From NCBI GenBank assembly GCA_934101685.1, contig CAKORZ010000047.1, forward strand, positions 1 through 11,139: a DNA stretch of 11,139 nucleotides, written 5' to 3'. The DNA is from an uncultured Bacilli bacterium. GTDB taxonomy: Bacteria > Bacillota_I > Bacilli_A > RFN20 > DUOF01. This document shows positions 6,198 to 11,139 of this stretch, one piece after another (the stretch's first letter is position 1; the number at the start of each line of letters is the position of its first letter). The notes beneath the pieces are model-generated. The model was not told the origin of the DNA, did not search any database, and saw only the letters and a list, made by a program, of their open reading frames with translations. Made by a program: the position numbers and the translations under genes.

Positions 6198-7098
6198 TAT
6201 AATCCCTCACATAATCTTTAACTTCTTTAACAGTTTCATCAAAGTTATCTAAATTAACATTAAACCATTTTGTATTGAATTGGTTATTAAACCAAGTATA
6301 TTGCCTTTTAGCGTAATTCCTAGACTTTTTCTTTATTAGACTAATCGCTTCATCTAGAGTAATTTCTCCTCTAAAATAAGAAAATAATTCTTTGTATCCT
6401 ATTGCTTGTAATGATTTATAATTATTATCTTTATATTTATTATATAAATTTCTAGCTTCCTCTACTAAACCCTCTTTAATCATTATATCTACTCGTTCAT
6501 TAATTCTTTCATATAAAACATCTCTAGGTAAAGTTAACCCAATAAAACAAATATCATATATTGGTTTATGATCTTGATTTTCTAAAATATCACTTTTAGT
6601 AGTCTTACTCTTTTCAATAATATTAAGCGCTCTAACTACTCTTTTTCTATTATTAACATGTAACTTTAAAGCTTCTTTTTCATCTTTTTCCATTAATAAT
6701 TTATATACTTCTTCATTAGATAAATCTTCATATAAATTATCCTTACTCTCTTCATCATTAAACTTATAATCATATAAAGCTGCTTTAAGATACAAGCCAC
6801 TACCACCTACAATAATTGGCAATAAATTAGCGTCATTAAACTCTTTTATCTTACTTCTAACATCATTTTGATAATCATAAATTGTATAATTATCTTCAAT
6901 GTTTTTAATATCTAATAAATGATGTCTAATATTCTCCTTTTCTTCTTCCTTTACTTTAGCACTTCCAATATTTAATTCTTTATATACTTGCACACTATCT
7001 CCATTAATTATTTCACTATGAAAATACTTAGCAAGCTCAATACTAAGTTTTGTTTTACCTACTCCTGTAGGTCCTACAATAACTATTACTTTATTCAT
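6190..7098 (-). CDS. miaA: tRNA dimethylallyltransferase (302 aa)
   Basis: The enzyme transfers a dimethylallyl group from DMAPP to N6 of A37 in UNN-decoding tRNAs (i6A). Visible features: P-loop GPTGVGKT (9-16), NGDSVQVYKELNIGSAK (32-48) with the conserved Asp-Ser-x-Gln-x-Tyr, HHLLDI, GGSGLYLKA, the NRKRVVRALNIIE segment, and near the end QAIGYKE and RNYAKRQYTWF. Length is typical. A TTG nine bases upstream (7107) would give MFKMNK, but it sits directly against the AAAAGGA ribosome site. ATG 7098 is correctly spaced (about 9 nt) and begins one base after the mutL stop, so I chose ATG. It overlaps tcdA by 8 nt. In many Bacillota miaA follows mutL and precedes hfq; here tcdA occupies that place. 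Confidence 0.96.
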   Translation of the reverse strand: MNKVIVIVGPTGVGKTKLSIELAKYFHSEIINGDSVQVYKELNIGSAKVKEEEKENIRHHLLDIKNIEDNYTIYDYQNDVRSKIKEFNDANLLPIIVGGSGLYLKAALYDYKFNDEESKDNLYEDLSNEEVYKLLMEKDEKEALKLHVNNRKRVVRALNIIEKSKTTKSDILENQDHKPIYDICFIGLTLPRDVLYERINERVDIMIKEGLVEEARNLYNKYKDNNYKSLQAIGYKELFSYFRGEITLDEAISLIKKKSRNYAKRQYTWFNNQFNTKWFNVNLDNFDETVKEVKDYVRDYNG

Positions 7099-7099
7099 C

Positions 7100-8863
7100 T
7101 TAAACAATCCTTTTAAACATTTTATCTAGTTCATAATCACTATAAACTATAATAACTGGTCTACCATGAGGACATGTAAAAGGATTATTACATGTAAATA
7201 AGTTATCTAATAAAACTTGCATTTCTTCAAGTGATAAATTTTTATTTGCTTTAAGAGATGCTTTACATGCTAAAGTAGCAATAGCCTTAATTCTTAAATC
7301 TCCTACTTTAATTCTTCCATTTGACGATAACACTTGTTCAATCATCTCATCTATGTATTCATTAACATTAGATTCTTTAACCCATAAAGGTATTGAATTA
7401 ACTTTAAAAGCATTAATTCCAAAAGGAACTAAATCTATACCTATCTTTTTAAAATTATCTATATAGTCTAATATTCTTATTGCTTGAGCATTACTTACAT
7501 TAATTACTACTGGTATTAATAAATCAGTATATGACCAATTATCTTGATTATTTAATTCTCTTTGAAACTTTTCATAATTAATACGTTCTGCTGCTGCGTG
7601 TTGATCTATTAAATATAAAGCACTATCATCATATGCTAGTATATATTTAGCGTGATATTGTCCTATTGGTCTTAACCTTATATATTTTTTATCTGTATTC
7701 TCTTTACTTGAATAATCTATAACTTGCTCTAACTCTATTTTTTCTTCTTGTATCAAATTCTCATTTATAGGTAATTCTTCATTAGTATTAAAATAAGCTT
7801 CCCTATTATAAAAAGTATCAACATCTAATTTTATTTGTTCATTTTTACTAGCTGGTTCATTATAAATTCTAGGAGCAATATCAGTAACTTTAAATAACTC
7901 TCTAATAGTTTCCTCTACTAATTCTTTTAATTCTCTTTCTTTAGATAATCTAACTTCATGTTTAGCAGGATGAACATTAACATCTACTAATGTTGGATCT
8001 ACAGTAATATTTATAACTGTTATAGGAAATCTATCATCACTTAAATATGTTTTATAGGCTTCAATAACAGCATTAGTAACTCCTATCATCTTTACACATC
8101 TACCATTTAAAATAGTAATAATAAAGTTTCTATTAGCCTTAGATACTCCAAGAGAACTAGTATATCCTGTTATCTCAAAATCATCAGTACTACTACTGAA
8201 TTTCTTCATTTCTCTTGCTACATTAATACCATATAAACTAGAAATAACTTCTAATGTATCATTTCTTCCTGTACTAAAGAAGTTAACTTTATCATCAACA
8301 TATAAAGTAAAACCAATATCAGGATGCGAAAGTGCTAATTTAGAAACAATTTCATTAACATGAGCTATTTCAACATTATCTGATTTTAAATATTTTAATC
8401 TAGCAGGAGTATTATAGAATAAGTTTTCTACTTTAATAGTAGTCCCTACTCTAGAAGCACATACAGTATCTTCAACAACCTTACTATCCACTAATTTTAA
8501 TCTAGTACCTACTTCTCCTTTACAAGTTTCTATAGTTACTTCTGCAACTGCAGCAATTGAAGGTAATGCTTCTCCTCTAAATCCTAATGTATGAATATTA
8601 AATAAGTCTCTTTCTTTTATAATTTTAGAAGTAGCATGTCTTTTAAACGCTAAATGGGCATCTTCTTTATCCATTCCTTTGCCATTATCACTAACGATAA
8701 TAGTTTTCTTTCCAGCTTCTTTTATTTTTATTTCATTTAGTTTAGCACCAGCATCTATAGAGTTTTCTACTAACTCCTTAACTACACTCGCCGGTCTCTC
8801 TATTACTTCTCCTGCTGCAATCTTATTTGCTAAAGAAGGATCTAATTCTCTTATAAAGCCCAT
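7100..8863 (-). CDS. mutL: DNA mismatch repair endonuclease MutL (587 aa)
   Basis: MutL couples MutS mismatch recognition to strand incision. The N-terminal GHKL ATPase is complete: NKIAAGEVIERPASVVKE (13-30, catalytic E30), N34, DNGKGMD (59-65), RHATSKI (75-81) and GFRGEAL (94-100). A charged, variable linker (about 340-390) leads to a C-terminal dimerisation and endonuclease domain with DQHAAAERINYE (420-431), ACK (532-534) and CPHGRP (564-569). These motifs mark the nicking type found in bacteria without MutH; E426, C564 and H566 fit the zinc site. At the usual clamp-binding position the sequence reads TDLLIP (446-451), with Thr where the first Gln of QxxLxP is expected. ATG 8861-8863 follows a near-perfect AGGAGG overlapping the mutS stop; only 13 nt separate the genes. 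Confidence 0.98.
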   Translation of the reverse strand: MGFIRELDPSLANKIAAGEVIERPASVVKELVENSIDAGAKLNEIKIKEAGKKTIIVSDNGKGMDKEDAHLAFKRHATSKIIKERDLFNIHTLGFRGEALPSIAAVAEVTIETCKGEVGTRLKLVDSKVVEDTVCASRVGTTIKVENLFYNTPARLKYLKSDNVEIAHVNEIVSKLALSHPDIGFTLYVDDKVNFFSTGRNDTLEVISSLYGINVAREMKKFSSSTDDFEITGYTSSLGVSKANRNFIITILNGRCVKMIGVTNAVIEAYKTYLSDDRFPITVINITVDPTLVDVNVHPAKHEVRLSKERELKELVEETIRELFKVTDIAPRIYNEPASKNEQIKLDVDTFYNREAYFNTNEELPINENLIQEEKIELEQVIDYSSKENTDKKYIRLRPIGQYHAKYILAYDDSALYLIDQHAAAERINYEKFQRELNNQDNWSYTDLLIPVVINVSNAQAIRILDYIDNFKKIGIDLVPFGINAFKVNSIPLWVKESNVNEYIDEMIEQVLSSNGRIKVGDLRIKAIATLACKASLKANKNLSLEEMQVLLDNLFTCNNPFTCPHGRPVIIVYSDYELDKMFKRIV

Positions 8864-8876
8864 TTTTTTATACCTC

Positions 8877-11139
8877 CTAATTCATTTTATTTTTTAATTC
8901 CACTAAATAACTAAGAGCCTCCATAGGAGTCATATTTAATGGATCTATATTTCTTATTTCCTTTACATATTCTGGTTCTATTTCTTTTATAATTACTTCT
9001 TTTTTCATAGCACTTGTATTATCATTTTTCTCTAAATTAACAAGTATTTGTTTCGCTCTTTCAAGAAGAGTTTCTGGTAAATGAGCTAAACGTGCAACAT
9101 TAACACCATATGATTTATTAGCGCATCCATCTTGAAGTGTATACAAGAACGTTACTTTATCATTTTCTTCATAAACGGCTACATTTTTATTAACTATTCC
9201 ATCAATCTTACTCTCTAAGAATGTTAATTCATGATAGTGAGTAGAGAATAATGTTTTTGCTTTAATATTTACTGCAATATATTCAATTATTGCTTGTGCT
9301 AAAGCCATACCATCATAAGTAGATGTTCCTCTACCTATTTCATCAAAAATAATTAATGAATTACTAGTAGCGTTTCTTAAAGCATTATTAGCTTCCATCA
9401 TCTCTACCATGAATGTAGACTTACCTGTTGTTAAATCATCACTTGCACCTATACGAGTAAATATTTTATCAAACAAGCATAAACTTGCCTCTTTACATGC
9501 TACATAACTACCAATTTGAGCCATGATTACTGCAATAGCAACTTGTCTCATAATTGTAGATTTACCACCCATATTAGGACCTGTAATAATTTGTAAGAAC
9601 TTTTCATTATCAATATAAACATTGTTCTTAACAAAGTTTTCTTTTCCTACCAATTGTTCTAATACTGGATGTCTTACTTCTTCTAAAGATACTACTCCAT
9701 CACTATTAAAATTAGGTCTTACATAGCCATTACTTACTGCTACTTCTGCAAAATCACTTAAAACATCAACAGATGATAAAATATCTGCTAAGTTTTGAAT
9801 TTGCTCTGTATATTCTTTTACTTTATCTCTTATTTCACTAAATAATTCATACTCTAATTTAACAATTTTTTCTTCTGCCTTTAAAATCATATCTTCTTTT
9901 TCTTTTAACTCATTAGTGATAAATCTTTCTGCACCAGTCAAAGTTTGTTTTCTAATATAACCAAATTCATCTTTAACCATATCAAGATATGAATTAGTAA
10001 TTTCAATATAATAACCAAATACCTTGTTATAACCAACCTTCAAACTCTTAATACCCGTCTTTTCTCTTTCGCTAGCCTCAATACCTGCAATAAAAGCTTT
10101 ACCATTATGTGATATATATTTTAATTCATCTAAGTCTTTATTAAAGCCTTCTTTAATTATTCCACCCTCTTTTATTATTAAAGGAGGATTTTCTATAATA
10201 GATCTATCAATCAAATCTACTATTTCAGGCAATGCTTTTATCTTATCTGATAAAACAAATAAATCCATTTCTCCACTATCTTTTAATAAGTTTTTAATAT
10301 CAGGAACTACACTTAATGATCTCTTTAATTGAATTAAATCTCTAGCATTTGCATTACCATAACTAATTCTTGCTACTAATCTTTCCAAATCATAAACTTC
10401 TTTTAATAATTCTATAACTTGTTTTCTACATATAAAATTATTAACAAAACTATCTACTATTTTTAATCTCTCATCAATTGCTTTTTCATTACATAATGGA
10501 TTAGCTATCCATCTTTTTAGCATTCTTGATCCTGCCGCAGTTTTGCACTTATCTAGTATCCAAAGTAATGATCCATATCTATCTTCACTTCTAAGTGTTC
10601 TTGTTAATTCTAGATTATTTCTAGAATATCCATCTATTTGTAATAGTTCTGTTTTAGTAATAACTATTGCTTTCTTTAAATAATCTAAATTTCTTTTTTG
10701 CGTTTTTATTAAGTAACCAATCAATCTATTAATAGATTTAATTTGTCTATAATCACTAACATTTTCACTAATATGAGCATATTCTTTTTCATCTGCTAAT
10801 TCCTTTTGATAAGAAATTGTTAATCTACAATTTTCTTTTATTTTAAGAATCATTTCACTATCAAAATCTTCACTTACTACTATTTCTTTACACTCTAAAG
10901 ATTCTATTTCGCTCTTTAATGCATTAAAAGTTCTATCTATATTTAAAACGCTTATTTCTCCAGTAGATAAATCAACATAACTTAATATATAATTATTTCC
11001 TGCTTCTTCAACTTCAAGCAAGTAGTTATTTCTTCTTTCATTTAATCCTAAATCAATTAAAGTACCAGGAGTAATTATTTGCACTACATCTCTTTTTACA
11101 ATACCTTTGGCTAAAGCAGGATCTTCTAATTGCTCTACT
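8877..11139 (-). CDS. mutS: DNA mismatch repair protein MutS (5' end beyond window edge)
   Basis: MutS binds mismatches as a clamp and recruits MutL. The frame is open to the right edge: upstream of the GTG at 11084 it still reads EQLEDPALAKGIVKRDV, a standard MutS segment, so that GTG is an internal Val codon and not the start. About 753 residues are visible; roughly 100 are missing, including most of mismatch-binding domain I and its Phe-x-Glu motif. Present are the connector, the lever and clamp helices (VGYNKVFGYYIEITNSY, then TLTGAERFITNELKEKE), and the C-terminal ABC-type ATPase. The ATPase has Walker A GPNMGGKST (bases 9581-9555), the FTRIGASDDLTTGKSTFMVEM segment, Walker B LIIFDEIGRGTSTYDG and FSTHYHEL. 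The C-terminal dimerisation tail ends in NMTPMEALSYLVELK. The stop is TAG, lying in the mutL ribosome site. First visible gene of the mutS-mutL-miaA-tcdA run; its promoter is outside the window. Confidence 0.97.
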   Translation of the reverse strand, partial: VEQLEDPALAKGIVKRDVVQIITPGTLIDLGLNERRNNYLLEVEEAGNNYILSYVDLSTGEISVLNIDRTFNALKSEIESLECKEIVVSEDFDSEMILKIKENCRLTISYQKELADEKEYAHISENVSDYRQIKSINRLIGYLIKTQKRNLDYLKKAIVITKTELLQIDGYSRNNLELTRTLRSEDRYGSLLWILDKCKTAAGSRMLKRWIANPLCNEKAIDERLKIVDSFVNNFICRKQVIELLKEVYDLERLVARISYGNANARDLIQLKRSLSVVPDIKNLLKDSGEMDLFVLSDKIKALPEIVDLIDRSIIENPPLIIKEGGIIKEGFNKDLDELKYISHNGKAFIAGIEASEREKTGIKSLKVGYNKVFGYYIEITNSYLDMVKDEFGYIRKQTLTGAERFITNELKEKEDMILKAEEKIVKLEYELFSEIRDKVKEYTEQIQNLADILSSVDVLSDFAEVAVSNGYVRPNFNSDGVVSLEEVRHPVLEQLVGKENFVKNNVYIDNEKFLQIITGPNMGGKSTIMRQVAIAVIMAQIGSYVACKEASLCLFDKIFTRIGASDDLTTGKSTFMVEMMEANNALRNATSNSLIIFDEIGRGTSTYDGMALAQAIIEYIAVNIKAKTLFSTHYHELTFLESKIDGIVNKNVAVYEENDKVTFLYTLQDGCANKSYGVNVARLAHLPETLLERAKQILVNLEKNDNTSAMKKEVIIKEIEPEYVKEIRNIDPLNMTPMEALSYLVELKNKMN

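Noticed and set aside
7105..7107. TTG as start of MiaA (three extra residues)
   Set aside because: It lies directly against the AAAAGGA site with no spacer, while ATG 7098 is correctly spaced and matches the usual MiaA N-terminus.
3513..8897. Plus-strand open frames opposite fhs (3513-3725, 4557-4838), tcdA (5818-6168) and mutL (8679-8897)
   Set aside because: All lie antisense to full-length, motif-supported genes and resemble no family; they are the shadows of AT-rich coding DNA.
11082..11084. GTG as start codon of MutS
   Set aside because: The frame continues upstream to the window edge with recognisable MutS sequence (EQLEDPALAKGIVKRDV), so the GTG is an internal valine and the gene is truncated by the edge.

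Overview
The window is a low-GC (roughly 20-35% by eye) bacterial segment with nine genes, all on the minus strand and densely packed. The gene set points to the Bacillota: mutS-mutL-miaA in that order, an endonuclease-type MutL, formate-tetrahydrofolate ligase and a DUF951 protein. It could be one of the very AT-rich uncultured Bacilli or Clostridia lineages related to Mollicutes. Tryptophans are encoded by TGG and no reading frame is broken by TGA, so the standard code is used. Functional mismatch repair argues against a classical mycoplasma. The lineage is inference.

In transcription order (right to left), block 1 (11139 to 5463) is mutS (5' end cut by the window edge), mutL, miaA and tcdA. 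Their spacings are 13 nt, 1 nt and an 8-nt overlap, which indicates one operon. It joins mismatch repair to two enzymes that modify A37 of different tRNA sets (i6A by MiaA, ct6A by TcdA).

Block 2 (5442 to 3022) starts with a candidate sigma-A promoter and encodes an unrecognised 135-aa soluble protein ending in an intrinsic terminator. Next come fhs (10-formyl-THF synthesis), probably with its own promoter, and a 62-aa DUF951 protein coupled to it by a one-base overlap. A terminator-like hairpin ends the block.

Block 3 (3021 to the left edge) is a tandem pair of MacB-topology ABC ATPase-permease fusions, the second cut by the left edge. They overlap by ATGA and probably form a heterodimer. 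They are more AT-rich than the rest and differ in key ATPase residues: the left-hand one lacks the Q-loop Gln and the D-loop Asp. The ribosome binding site of the first pair member lies inside the terminator-like hairpin, and its UUG start codon sits in the U-tract. This is the most unusual part of the window. No RNA genes, CRISPR arrays, insertion sequences or phage genes were seen, and no gene-free stretch exceeds 80 bases.
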